Assembly: GCF_900128955.1 (NCBI RefSeq) | Contig: NZ_FQTY01000004.1 | Coordinates: forward strand, 124,001 to 188,000 | Source: Tissierella praeacuta DSM 18095 | GTDB taxonomy: Bacteria; Bacillota; Clostridia; Tissierellales; Tissierellaceae | Direction of reading: 5' to 3' | DNA: 64,000 nt | Part shown: in pieces, positions 45,030 through 54,117 of the stretch | Position numbering within the stretch: position 1 is the first letter of the stretch | Layout: each line of letters starts with the position of its first letter | Made by a program: the position numbers and the translations under genes | The notes under the pieces: generated by a model | What the model was told of the DNA's origin: nothing | The model's input: the letters and a program-made list of their open reading frames with translations, nothing else | Database searches by the model: none

Positions 45030-46223
45030 TTAACTTTCTGCTTCTAATAACCATAGATATGCAATGGTAGATAATAGAGCAGACCCTATAGGTAATACCT
45101 CTTCATTAAATATAACATTACTATTGTGTTGTCCAAATTCATATCCTTCTTGACTATTTTTACCTGCTCCAATAAATAGATATGCATTATCTTTAATTTT
45201 CTCAGATATATATGAAAAATCTTCTGAGCCTCTCTTCACTACAGGTTCTACATTAATATTTATTTTATCTTCAAGTTTTTGTGATAATTTTAAAACTTTG
45301 TCAGTGAACTCCTTTGATGTTGTTAATGCCGGCAAGGATTTATCAACCTTAAATTCTGCATTTGCCATAAATGATTGAGATATTCCCTTTGTCATTGTTT
45401 CAAATCTTTTTAATAAATATTCTCTTTGCTTATCATCATATGTTCTTAATGTTCCTTTGATTTTTGCACTATTCGGTATAATATTAAAGGTACTATTTGC
45501 CTCTATAGAAGTTATGGAGAATAAAACATGACTAAAAGGATCAACTTCTCTATTTATTAAACTACATAGACTATTATATATATTAATAGCAACATTGATT
45601 GGATCTATGGTCTCATAAGCTCTTGCTCCATGTCCACCTCTACCATTTATGATTATTTCAAAACTATCATTTGATGCAAATGTCTTACCATATCCATAAT
45701 CCAAATTTCCTAAAGGACTCTTTGCATCTACATGTAAAGCTAAGGCAGCACTTATATTTTTATCATCTAATACTCCCTTATCTAACATTCTCTTTGCACC
45801 AGTTCCACCTTCTTCATCAGGTTGAAACATAAGCCTTACTGTACCATTTAAGCTGTCTTCTCTTTCTTTAAGAATATTTGCAGCACCTAGTAACATAGTG
45901 GCATGTAGGTCATGACCACAACAGTGGGAAGACTCTATATCTGACTTAAATTCTAAATCATTTAGTTCGTACATAGGTAATGCATCCATATCAGCTCTTA
46001 ACAAAACTGTCTTTTCTCCAGAGCCAATATCTGCAACTATTCCTGTGCCATCAATATCACGAAAATTAACACCTATTTCTTTAAGTTTTTCTTTTATATA
46101 AGTGGATGTTTTAATTGTGTTATATCCAACTTCAGCATTTTTATGAATATATCTTCTTGTTTGTATTAAATCATCCTTAATTTCATAAGCCTTATCAATA
46201 ATGCTTTTTACATTTGGGTTCAT
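45030..46223 (-). CDS. M20 family amidohydrolase (N-acyl amino acid deacylase type)
   Basis: 397-residue zinc peptidase-like amidohydrolase. The metal-site motifs are RADMDALPMYE near residue 78, the Cys-His pair in SSHCCGHDLHATMLLGA near 105, and the MFQPDEEGGTGAKRM Glu pair near 136. The dimerisation domain is in the middle (INGRGGHGARAYETIDPINV). Relatives remove acetyl or other acyl groups from amino acids, including N-acetylcysteine conjugates. It starts one base after the CyuA-like gene, so the two products are made together: deacylation followed by cysteine breakdown is a reasonable reading. Confidence 0.92.
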   Translation of the reverse strand: MNPNVKSIIDKAYEIKDDLIQTRRYIHKNAEVGYNTIKTSTYIKEKLKEIGVNFRDIDGTGIVADIGSGEKTVLLRADMDALPMYELNDLEFKSDIESSHCCGHDLHATMLLGAANILKEREDSLNGTVRLMFQPDEEGGTGAKRMLDKGVLDDKNISAALALHVDAKSPLGNLDYGYGKTFASNDSFEIIINGRGGHGARAYETIDPINVAINIYNSLCSLINREVDPFSHVLFSITSIEANSTFNIIPNSAKIKGTLRTYDDKQREYLLKRFETMTKGISQSFMANAEFKVDKSLPALTTSKEFTDKVLKLSQKLEDKININVEPVVKRGSEDFSYISEKIKDNAYLFIGAGKNSQEGYEFGQHNSNVIFNEEVLPIGSALLSTIAYLWLLEAES

Positions 46224-46224
46224 T

Positions 46225-47526
46225 TTATCCCTCTCTATTTAACATTATTTCAATAACTGTATCATCAACAGATTTCATCCCTTTAAAGCTGATTTCTCTT
46301 AAGTTTCTTATACTTTCTTCTGCACTGCTACTAGCGATTCCGTTATGAGCTTTTATATTAGTGCCTTGAATTGCTAATAAAGCTGATTGTACAGCAGTTG
46401 AAGCTGCAGTACCTAGTTTAAGTGCACAACTTGGTTTAGCTCCATCACATATTACTCCTGCTTGGTTTGCAATTATGTTATTTATAGTTGGTGAAATATT
46501 ATCTCTTCCTGATAATAGCCACGCTATTGCTGAACCAGAACCTATTGACGCAGCTAGACTACATCCGCATAAGTTTGATAATCTTCCAATATATTTTTTA
46601 ACATAAGATGTAATTATATGACTAATGGCTAATGCTTTGGCTAAATCTTCATTATTTACTTCTTTAATTTCTTTATATGCAGCTATTGGCAGTATAGCAG
46701 TCAAACCATTATTTCCACTTCCACTGGAACTCATAACAGGCATGGATTGACCTGACATTCTAACATCTGATGCTGCTGCTGTTAGCATATAAGCTAAATT
46801 TCCAAGGTCTTTTGAAATAATGCCATTTTCAATGTTTTTATTATAACTATATCCTGTTCCTAAACCATATTTTGCTTTTATTCCAGCTTGAGCTACTTGG
46901 ATATTCATTTCCATACCATCTAATAAAAACTTAATATCCTCATAGTCCATATCTTCAATTTCTTTAACAATAGTATCTATGGATAAGTTGTAAAATCCCT
47001 CATCAGGATTATCTTTTGTAGCTTTATCGGTTGCTTCATTTCTATTATTTAATACTTCATTACCATCTAATGATAAATAAACTATATTATCATGTTTATC
47101 TTCTGTTATAGCTGTTGCAATATGATTAGCATTTTCTACAATTGTTTTTATATAAACTGATTTATTGTTATCTTTAGCAACTTTAACATCTATTTCATAT
47201 GTTCCTAATGCTTTCTCAGATTTTTTTAATTCTTCATCAGTAATCTTTCCTAGAATTTCTAATCCATATTTAGGAGATGTGGCTGCCCCCAAGGAGGCAG
47301 CAATATCTAATCCTATTTTATCAGTATTTGGTATTCCAACATCCATACCATTTTTATATATACCCTTGCTTACTTCTACTGTTATTTTTGAGATTTCCTT
47401 AGAATCAGCAGGTAATAAGTTTACTGCATAAGCTGTATTTAATGCAACTGCTACTGGTTCTGTACAGCCAACTGCAGGTTTTACTTCTCTTTTTAATATT
47501 TCAATAATTTGTTCTTTAATATTCAC
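46225..47526 (-). CDS. L-cysteine desulfidase family protein (CyuA/YhaM, UPF0597)
   Basis: 433-residue member of the UPF0597/serine-dehydratase-alpha-like family, whose characterised members are [4Fe-4S] cysteine desulfidases producing pyruvate, ammonia and sulfide. Cysteines proposed as cluster ligands are present: VKPAVGCTEPVAVAL near residue 21, the SNLCGCSLAASIGSG pair near 322, and ICDGAKPSCALKLG near 358-367. A Ser/Gly-rich loop (SSSGSGNNGLTAILPI) lies in the middle. It is not the two-domain serine dehydratase. Substrate could be cysteine or a related amino acid. It lies 41 bases downstream of the YfcC-type transporter gene. Confidence 0.9.
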   Translation of the reverse strand: MNIKEQIIEILKREVKPAVGCTEPVAVALNTAYAVNLLPADSKEISKITVEVSKGIYKNGMDVGIPNTDKIGLDIAASLGAATSPKYGLEILGKITDEELKKSEKALGTYEIDVKVAKDNNKSVYIKTIVENANHIATAITEDKHDNIVYLSLDGNEVLNNRNEATDKATKDNPDEGFYNLSIDTIVKEIEDMDYEDIKFLLDGMEMNIQVAQAGIKAKYGLGTGYSYNKNIENGIISKDLGNLAYMLTAAASDVRMSGQSMPVMSSSGSGNNGLTAILPIAAYKEIKEVNNEDLAKALAISHIITSYVKKYIGRLSNLCGCSLAASIGSGSAIAWLLSGRDNISPTINNIIANQAGVICDGAKPSCALKLGTAASTAVQSALLAIQGTNIKAHNGIASSSAEESIRNLREISFKGMKSVDDTVIEIMLNREG

Positions 47527-47567
47527 TTAAATTAACCCCTTATTTTATCTTTTGTTTCTTAAATTGT

Positions 47568-48980
47568 TTAAAATGGCCCTAAATTTATTGCTGCTGCAAT
47601 TGCTACACATATAGCTCCAATAATTGTATTTGTAAGAATTATCTTCCAAATGTATTTAAAATATTTTGGATAACTAATACCTGCTATAGCTATTGCTCCT
47701 GATGTTAATGGTGACATAGGTAATAAAAGATTAGTAATACCATCACCATATTGGAAAGCAGCACAAACAGTTTGTTGAGTTATTCCAATTATATCTCCAA
47801 TAGGTGATAATATTGGTATAGTAACTGCCGCTTGTCCAGCTCCTGAAATTATGAAGAAATTTGTAATATATTGAATAAAGAACATTGTAACTGCACCAAA
47901 TACCTTTGATGTTCCTGTTAACATTCCTGATAATGCATATACAATTGTATCAATCATTCCTGCGCCTTCCATAATAATAGCGATCGCCTTTGCAAATCCA
48001 ACTACCATTATTCCTCCAACCATTCCTGATGCACCTTTAACGAATAATTCCATCAATTTATTTGGTGAATATCTAGCAATAACACCAACTACTAACATCA
48101 TCATTAAGAATATAGCTGGTACTTCTGTTTTAAAATCTCCTCCAGTTAATGCTGTATATACAACAAATGCCATACCTGCAAATACTGCTAACAAAATTCC
48201 TATGTTTTTAGCATCTAACTCAGGCATTACTTGCTCTTCTGCATCTTTCTTAGCTGCTTGCTCTACATCATATATAATACTATTTTTAGGATCTTTTCTA
48301 ATACTCTTAGCATATTTTACTGTCCAAAAAGAAACTGAACAGTTGAATCCAATAAATGCAATGACTCTATACCATGCAGCGGAGAATAAAGGTAAACCAA
48401 CTAATCCTTGAGCTGTACCTATTGTAAATGGATTAAATATACCGGATGCTAATCCAGCTCCTCCACCTGCAACTACTATACTAATTCCAACTAATGCATC
48501 TAATCCCATTGAACGTGCTAATAGAACTCCTAATGGAACGAAAGCTAAATAAGCTTCTAGTGTTCCAATAAATGTTGGTATTAACGAGAAAATAAATACT
48601 AATACAGGTATAAAATAAATATCCTTTCCTTTAGCCTTGGAAATAGCCTTGTTTAAAAATGCTTGAATAGCACCAGTACTAGTAACTACTGAAAAAGTAC
48701 CTCCTACTATTAGGATTAAAAAACATATCCAACTTGTTGCTAAAAATCCTTTAGGTACAGCTGTAAATATATCCATTATAGAAGCTGGGTTCTTTTCAGT
48801 CCCATGGTATGAACTTGGATCAACTAATACTCTTCCTGAAGCTGGATCTTCAACACGGTCATATTGTCCTGCTGGAACTATATAAGTTAACAATGCTGCC
48901 AAAACAATTATACAACTAATTATTATAAGCGTATGTGGAAATTCCCTCTTTTTTTTCACATTAACAGTTTTCTCAGCCAT
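47568..48980 (-). CDS. YfcC family (IT superfamily) amino-acid/carboxylate transporter
   Basis: 470-residue secondary transporter with about 11-12 helices, of the YfcC family related to short-chain fatty acid and dicarboxylate carriers and to AbgT. A basic N-terminus is followed by FPHTLIIISCIIVLAALLTY, the family motif IVPAGQYDRVEDPASGR, GTLEAYLAFVPLGVLLARSM and the second-half hairpin FFIISGAGQAAVTIPILSP. In clustered genes it usually brings in amino acids, peptides or acyl amino acids for an adjacent M20 enzyme. It starts 11 bases after the UroD-like gene. Confidence 0.9.
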   Translation of the reverse strand: MAEKTVNVKKKREFPHTLIIISCIIVLAALLTYIVPAGQYDRVEDPASGRVLVDPSSYHGTEKNPASIMDIFTAVPKGFLATSWICFLILIVGGTFSVVTSTGAIQAFLNKAISKAKGKDIYFIPVLVFIFSLIPTFIGTLEAYLAFVPLGVLLARSMGLDALVGISIVVAGGGAGLASGIFNPFTIGTAQGLVGLPLFSAAWYRVIAFIGFNCSVSFWTVKYAKSIRKDPKNSIIYDVEQAAKKDAEEQVMPELDAKNIGILLAVFAGMAFVVYTALTGGDFKTEVPAIFLMMMLVVGVIARYSPNKLMELFVKGASGMVGGIMVVGFAKAIAIIMEGAGMIDTIVYALSGMLTGTSKVFGAVTMFFIQYITNFFIISGAGQAAVTIPILSPIGDIIGITQQTVCAAFQYGDGITNLLLPMSPLTSGAIAIAGISYPKYFKYIWKIILTNTIIGAICVAIAAAINLGPF

Positions 48981-48991
48981 TTTTATCCTCC

Positions 48992-50029
48992 TTAATCTAG
49001 GTTAACAGATTTTCTAAGTACCTCTACAGATTCTCTAAGTGCTTTTAAATTTTCCTTTGCTGTTTTAGGGTCAACGACACAACCAGGTCCTAAAATAAAT
49101 CCTTTTCCATCTATTTCTTCAATAGCTTCTTTAGCATGCTCTAATATTTGTTCTTTAGTGCTTCTTGCCATTATACTATCATAATTTAATACTCCATCAA
49201 CAAAGTATGGAACTTCTTGTATTCCACCTAAGAAACATTTGTCTGTTTTCTTTCTTGCTTCTGATAGGCTTGGGAATGTATGTCTGTCATGCCAGTTAAT
49301 GCAATTTACTGGATAATTTTCAGCTATTGTATCGAACATTATATTATCACCATGGATATGTATAATATTAAAATATGTCTGATCTGCATAAGACTTTATT
49401 AATTCTAAGTCATATTTCATTCCAAATTCTTTAAATTCTTCATCATTCATTAAATCGTAATTAGCATTTTGAGTAGCTAAAAAGAATCCACTTACTCCAG
49501 CATTTATATTCTCTTTAACAAAATTAATTGTTGTTGCAGTTATAACCTCTAATGCTTTGTGTACTTCTGCTGGATTTTCCTTAATATCTTTAAATAGTCT
49601 ATCTCCTGCTAATTTTTTCAATGTAGAAATTGGGCTAAATATTGTTTGTACATAAGGTGTGTGTTTTGGAATAATTTTAGATATTTGTTGAGATAATTGT
49701 AGCTGTTTTCCCCAAGTACCGTAATAAGCAGGTAATACTTCTAATTTTGAATAATCACTTACTTCCTTTATTCCAGGTGCTATTATAATAGGTTCATGAT
49801 ATTTATGACAATATATCTTTAATTGTGCACCCCAATCTTGAATTGAATATGTTCCAAAAGGCATTAGCTTTATAAAATCAAAGTCATACTCCTCATTAAA
49901 GGCAACTTGTGTTTGAGCTAATGATATTGGGTCTTGATCTACTTCTGAAAAATGCATCCATGCACTAACAGGTACTCTGTCTACTTCTTGATTACGTAAT
50001 GCTGCCATAATCCTCTGTTCTCTGTTCAT
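48992..50029 (-). CDS. Uroporphyrinogen decarboxylase-like (MtaA/CmuA type) protein
   Basis: 345-residue TIM barrel of the UroD superfamily. The start RVPVSAWMHFSEVDQDPISL and the final FILGPGCVVDPKTAKENLKA are typical of the methyltransferase (MtaA/CmuA) branch. In MtaA a zinc is held by His-x-Cys and a distant Cys. Here the pair is His224-x-His226 (IIHIHGDN) with Cys317 in GPGC, so a metal site probably exists with an altered ligand. No corrinoid protein is nearby, so methyl transfer from a thioether or methylated amine is plausible but unproven. It is not a heme-pathway HemE. It heads the operon divergent from the AraC gene. Confidence 0.85.
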   Translation of the reverse strand: MNREQRIMAALRNQEVDRVPVSAWMHFSEVDQDPISLAQTQVAFNEEYDFDFIKLMPFGTYSIQDWGAQLKIYCHKYHEPIIIAPGIKEVSDYSKLEVLPAYYGTWGKQLQLSQQISKIIPKHTPYVQTIFSPISTLKKLAGDRLFKDIKENPAEVHKALEVITATTINFVKENINAGVSGFFLATQNANYDLMNDEEFKEFGMKYDLELIKSYADQTYFNIIHIHGDNIMFDTIAENYPVNCINWHDRHTFPSLSEARKKTDKCFLGGIQEVPYFVDGVLNYDSIMARSTKEQILEHAKEAIEEIDGKGFILGPGCVVDPKTAKENLKALRESVEVLRKSVNLD

Positions 50030-50069
50030 ATAACCTTCCTCCTAACCCTTAAATTTAATCTTGATACAT

Positions 50070-50130
50070 TTGACATAATAATTGCATAAAAGTATAATAA
50101 TTAATATAATTGTTTTGTTATTATACTTTT
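50070..50130. promoter_or_regulatory. Facing promoters embedded in a 13-bp inverted repeat
   Basis: Plus strand: TTGACA (50070-50075), 17 bases, TATAAT (50093-50098), a full consensus promoter toward the AraC gene. The bases AAAAGTATAATAA (50088-50100), which contain that -10, recur inverted at 50118-50130, giving a minus-strand TATAAT (50120-50125) toward the UroD-like gene with a weaker -35 (TTCATT). The two start sites would face each other with overlapping transcripts, which a regulator at the arms could switch. Confidence 0.5.
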
Positions 50131-50250
50131 ACACTGGTTTATAAATGAATTACTGAATAATAAATTCATCTAAAATGATATCATATTTAATTAATTTCAT
50201 TATGGGTTAGATTAATCTCATGTACAGTTTATTTTAAGGTGGTATGAATT

Positions 50251-51180
50251 ATGGAAAATAATATTAAATGTAGCAATGGTTGTAATATTTTGTATAATAA
50301 CTTTTCAATATCTGAAAAAGCATATTTAGATGAACTTTTTGATAATTTCAAAAATAGTTCTGAAACATATTGTGCTTTTATATTAACAAACATTTCACTT
50401 GACCTAGGAGATAACTTTCCTTACACTAAAGTTATTTATGTAACAAATGGCAGCCTAAATGTTCATGTTAATGATTTGTCAGCAATATTGTCTAAGGATC
50501 ATTTTCTTTTTGTGAATGCACACTCTAGACTAAAAATCAGTCCAAATACAGAGGATACTGTATTTTTTAATTTCTATTTTAAAAGAACATTTTTTCATCC
50601 TAGTTTTATGAAAAAACTCTCAGAATATGAAATTTTTTATAATTTCATCAATTTTTGCCTAATGGGAAGGGAAAACAACAAAGCTCATACTTTGTTTAAA
50701 TGCAATAATTTTACAGTAAGACAGCTATTATATATTATGCTGTCTTTAGTTAAAAACAAAAACACGGATTTATTGGAGGCAGCTTTACTATTTCTTTTTG
50801 AATATCTATATAAATCTGAAGATAGTGAAGTCCTCACTTCTCTATCAACATTTATAAATGCCTCCATAGTGAATTCAATGATTAAGTATATATCCATTAA
50901 CTATAATGATGTAACTTTGCATAGCTTATCCAAACATTTTAATTACCATCCAAATTATATATCTAATTTAATTAAAAAAGAAACAAATATGACATTCCAG
51001 CAACATGTTCAAAATGCAAAGTTAAAAAAGGCAGCATATTTATTAATAAATACTGATTTATATATTAAAGATATCGCTCTGGACTTAGGTTATGTGGATA
51101 CTTCTTATTTCAATAAAATATTCAAAGAAACTTACAACTGTACTCCAACAGACTACAGAGTAAAAAACAAATCTATATAG
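50251..51180 (+). CDS. AraC family transcriptional regulator
   Basis: 309-residue regulator. The N-terminal cupin-type region (about 30-120) has TKVIYVTNGSLNVHVNDLSA and a following KDHFLFVNAHSRLKISPN strand pair. Two helix-turn-helix motifs fill 205-305: LHSLSKHFNYHPNYISNLIK then IKDIALDLGYVDTSYFNKIF, ending KETYNCTPTDYR. It is transcribed away from the UroD-YfcC-CyuA-M20 operon and most likely activates it in response to the substrate. The leader of about 145 bases is long. The ATG follows AAGGTGGT. Confidence 0.92.
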   Translation: MENNIKCSNGCNILYNNFSISEKAYLDELFDNFKNSSETYCAFILTNISLDLGDNFPYTKVIYVTNGSLNVHVNDLSAILSKDHFLFVNAHSRLKISPNTEDTVFFNFYFKRTFFHPSFMKKLSEYEIFYNFINFCLMGRENNKAHTLFKCNNFTVRQLLYIMLSLVKNKNTDLLEAALLFLFEYLYKSEDSEVLTSLSTFINASIVNSMIKYISINYNDVTLHSLSKHFNYHPNYISNLIKKETNMTFQQHVQNAKLKKAAYLLINTDLYIKDIALDLGYVDTSYFNKIFKETYNCTPTDYRVKNKSI

Positions 51181-51202
51181 CACATATTATACTGCTATAA
51201 TC

Positions 51203-51239
51203 AGAAAGAGAGATAAAGTTATTCTTTATCTCTCTTTCT
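51203..51239. terminator. Bidirectional terminator between the AraC and M23 genes
   Basis: 16-bp perfect stem (AGAAAGAGAGATAAAG at 51203-51218 with 51224-51239), 5-base loop, between convergent genes. Confidence 0.88.
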
Positions 51240-51256
51240 CTATTCTCAAATATAGC

Positions 51257-52393
51257 CTATTTTCCCCTTAACCATGGTATTGGGTCTACATAAGCCCCAT
51301 TTTTTCTTACTTCAAAGTGACAATGAGGACCAGTAGATATTCCAGTACTACCAGCTTTTGCAATTGTATCTCCACGTTTTACCTCTTGACCTACTGATAC
51401 AACTAAGGATGAATTATGCCCATAAAGTGTAACTATTCCTCCACCATGGTCAATCATTACTGCCTTACCATAACCACCTAATGTTCCCGAATATATTACA
51501 GTCCCCGCTGAAGCAGCCTTAATGCTTGTCCCAGTAGGTGCTGGTATATCTATTCCTGTATGCAATTTCTTAGTCTTAAAAACAGGATGAACTCTATATC
51601 CAAATGGCGAACTAATTCTTGAGTAACCAGGTACAGGCCATGACATAGTACCTCCCGAATAAGGTCCAGTAACTCGCTGTAATTTAACTATTTGTGACTC
51701 TATTTCCTTAGCAAAATTATTTAATTTATCATATTCCTTTTCGTATGCTTGTTTATCCTTTGCAAGTCTTCCCATTAAGTCTTCTTTTTCTCTAGTAGCT
51801 TTTGCTAAATCTCTTCTCCTTGCTTCTAATTTATTCCTTGATATTTCCATAGATTTTTTTTGTGTTTGTAGTTGGGTTTTCTTTGTATCAATTATATCTC
51901 TTTGTTCCTTCATATACTCTATTAACTCTGTATCATGTTTTGCTATTGCCTTTACCATATCTTGCCTAGATAAAAAGTCTTTAATATCTGCAGAAGATAA
52001 AAGAACCTCTAAGTACCCTACATTGCCATTTTTATACATTACTCTCAATCTCTTTCCAAATACTTCCTTTTTATCACTTATGTTTTCCTCGGCTTCTTTT
52101 AATTCTGCAGTGGTTTTTTCAATACTTAAAGTTAAATCTTGTAATTCTTTCTCCACTTTATTTAAATCATTACTGGCACTTGACATCTTTGCATCCAAAG
52201 TTTCAATTTCCTTTGATACATCTTTTGTCCTTTTTTCAATTGCCTTTATTTCCTTTTTAGTATCTCTTATTTTCTTATCAATTGTTGTTTGTTTTTTCTT
52301 TAAATCTTCCACTGTATCCGCAGCATATACTTGGATAAAATTAAATGTAAATATTAAAGCCAATACTAGATATATAATTTTTTTCTTTTTCAT
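51257..52393 (-). CDS. M23 family murein hydrolase with coiled coil (EnvC-like)
   Basis: 378-residue exported peptidoglycan endopeptidase controlled by FtsEX. Signal peptide MKKKKIIYLVLALIFTFNFI to about residue 25 (VYAAD). A coiled coil spans 26-240 (EDLKKKQTTIDKKIRDTKKE, KKEVFGKRLRVMYKNGNVGY in the middle), which in relatives docks on FtsX. The LytM domain at 265-378 has RVHPVFKTKKLHTGIDIPAP, HGGGIVTLYGHNSSL and HCHFEVRKNG, so the zinc ligands are complete. The in-frame ATG at 52411 lies before a GGGGGGA site; the ATG at 52393 is used. It starts 10 bases after ftsX. Confidence 0.93.
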   Translation of the reverse strand: MKKKKIIYLVLALIFTFNFIQVYAADTVEDLKKKQTTIDKKIRDTKKEIKAIEKRTKDVSKEIETLDAKMSSASNDLNKVEKELQDLTLSIEKTTAELKEAEENISDKKEVFGKRLRVMYKNGNVGYLEVLLSSADIKDFLSRQDMVKAIAKHDTELIEYMKEQRDIIDTKKTQLQTQKKSMEISRNKLEARRRDLAKATREKEDLMGRLAKDKQAYEKEYDKLNNFAKEIESQIVKLQRVTGPYSGGTMSWPVPGYSRISSPFGYRVHPVFKTKKLHTGIDIPAPTGTSIKAASAGTVIYSGTLGGYGKAVMIDHGGGIVTLYGHNSSLVVSVGQEVKRGDTIAKAGSTGISTGPHCHFEVRKNGAYVDPIPWLRGK

Positions 52394-52403
52394 ATTGTCC
52401 CCC

Positions 52404-53300
52404 CTATACATTAAGAAAACGTTTTAAAGATAATATACTGCCTAATGCTCCTATACCAACACCTATTGCAGTAAACATTATTGTTATGTCCTTCACCAAT
52501 AAAGCCGGTGATACTAAATATACTGTTAAAAGCACATAAAGCTTATCACTTACTGATTTAAAGAAATATTCATAACCATAGTTTATAACTACTATAGATA
52601 ATGCTGCACCTATAAGACCAAATAAAACCCCTTCTATAATGAAAGGCCCTCTTATATATCCATTGGTTGCACCTACATATTTCATTATATTTATCTCTCG
52701 CCTTCTTGAGGCTACTGTAATTTTTACAGTATTGGAAATAATAAATACAGAAACTAATACCAAAACTCCTATTACAACAATACCACCAACTCTAATATAA
52801 TTAGCAATTATCATAAGCTTGTCTATTATATCCTTATAATATTTTACATCCTCTATGCCTTTTATAGTTTTAAGCTCTTTAACTACTGAATCTGCATACT
52901 TTATATCCTGTAATTGAATTATATAAGAGTTCTGAAGCGGGTTTTCTTCCAACCCATCCAATAAATAAGAATCTCCCTCCCATTCTTCTTTCATAATTTC
53001 TAGCCCTTGTTCTTTAGAACGAAATACTACTGATAATACGCCTTCCTTTGATTTTATAGCTTCCTCTATAATCCCTATATCTTTATCTTCTAAATCTAAT
53101 TCTAAAAACACTTGTATCTCATCAAACTTAGTTTTTACCTCTAGGACTAAATTATTTATACTTAAAATCAAAATTAAAACTATACCTAATATAATAAGTA
53201 CAGCTGATATAGAACCAACAGAAGCTAATCCCATACCTCGATTTCTCCACATACCCTGAAATCCCTGCTTTACTATATTCTTAAACACCCGAAATCGCAT
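52404..53300 (-). CDS. ftsX: Cell division ABC transporter permease FtsX
   Basis: 298-residue membrane subunit of FtsEX. Helix 1 at about 20-45, extracellular domain 46-165 that contacts the hydrolase, then three helices to the C-terminus. The start MRFRVFKNIVKQGFQGMWRN and the cytoplasmic loop KITVASRRREINIMKYVGAT are typical. A GTG 12 bases upstream is in frame, but the ATG at 53300 fits the family start. It overlaps ftsE by 20 bases. FtsEX turns ATP hydrolysis into activation of the M23 enzyme encoded next. Confidence 0.95.
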   Translation of the reverse strand: MRFRVFKNIVKQGFQGMWRNRGMGLASVGSISAVLIILGIVLILILSINNLVLEVKTKFDEIQVFLELDLEDKDIGIIEEAIKSKEGVLSVVFRSKEQGLEIMKEEWEGDSYLLDGLEENPLQNSYIIQLQDIKYADSVVKELKTIKGIEDVKYYKDIIDKLMIIANYIRVGGIVVIGVLVLVSVFIISNTVKITVASRRREINIMKYVGATNGYIRGPFIIEGVLFGLIGAALSIVVINYGYEYFFKSVSDKLYVLLTVYLVSPALLVKDITIMFTAIGVGIGALGSILSLKRFLNV

Positions 53301-53976
53301 CACCGTATCCACCCTTCTGTTCGTCCCTAATTAACTTGCCATCATGGATTTCTATTACTCTTTTCTTCATCTTATTTACTATATCCTTTGCATGAGTTGC
53401 CATAAGTATAGTAGTGCCTCTGCCATTAATTTCAGATAAAACCTTCATTATTTCCCATGCAGTTTCTGGATCTAAATTTCCAGTAGGTTCGTCTGCGATT
53501 AAAACTGGCGGACTATTAACAATGGCTCTGGCAATAGATACCCTTTGACGCTCACCACCAGATAATTGGTCTGGAAAACTAGAAGCTTTCCTACTTAAAT
53601 CTACCATACTTAATACCATTGGTACACTTCTTCTTATTTCCTTAGGGTGAGCCCCTATTATCTCCATGGCAAAAGCTACATTCTCATATACTGTCTTATT
53701 AGGCAATAATCTAAAATCTTGAAAAACCACACCTATATTTCTTCTAATATATGGTACTCTTCTATTTCTAACCTTTGTTATATCCATATCCTTCAACATT
53801 ATTTTACCATCTGTAGGCTCCTCTTCCTTCAATAAGAGTTTAATCAGTGTAGATTTCCCAGCACCTGATGATCCTACCAAAAAAACAAACTCACCCTTAT
53901 GTATTTCTAAATCTATATTTGAAAGTGCTTTAACATTATTATCGTATTCTTTGCTTACATTCACAAGTTTTATCAA
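53281..53976 (-). CDS. ftsE: Cell division ATP-binding protein FtsE
   Basis: 231-residue ATPase: Walker A GSSGAGKSTLIKLLL near residue 35, Q loop GVVFQDFRLL, signature LSGGERQRVSIARAIVN, Walker B VLIADEPTGNLDPETA and switch His in MATHAKDI. Start chosen at TTG (53976) since GGGGTGGT lies 4-5 bases before it; the GTG at 53985 abuts that site. It is the first gene of ftsE-ftsX-M23. Confidence 0.95.
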   Translation of the reverse strand: MIKLVNVSKEYDNNVKALSNIDLEIHKGEFVFLVGSSGAGKSTLIKLLLKEEEPTDGKIMLKDMDITKVRNRRVPYIRRNIGVVFQDFRLLPNKTVYENVAFAMEIIGAHPKEIRRSVPMVLSMVDLSRKASSFPDQLSGGERQRVSIARAIVNSPPVLIADEPTGNLDPETAWEIMKVLSEINGRGTTILMATHAKDIVNKMKKRVIEIHDGKLIRDEQKGGYGDAISGV

Positions 53977-54117
53977 TCTTACCACCCCGTTTTTCTATAA
54001 TATAATATATTAAAACTTGAGTAAAGTCCCATTAATTTCCAAACCCCTTTTTACTTTCCCTTAATTGTATATTATAATATAAAATGTAAGATAAATAAAC
54101 CATAAGAGGTGATTATT

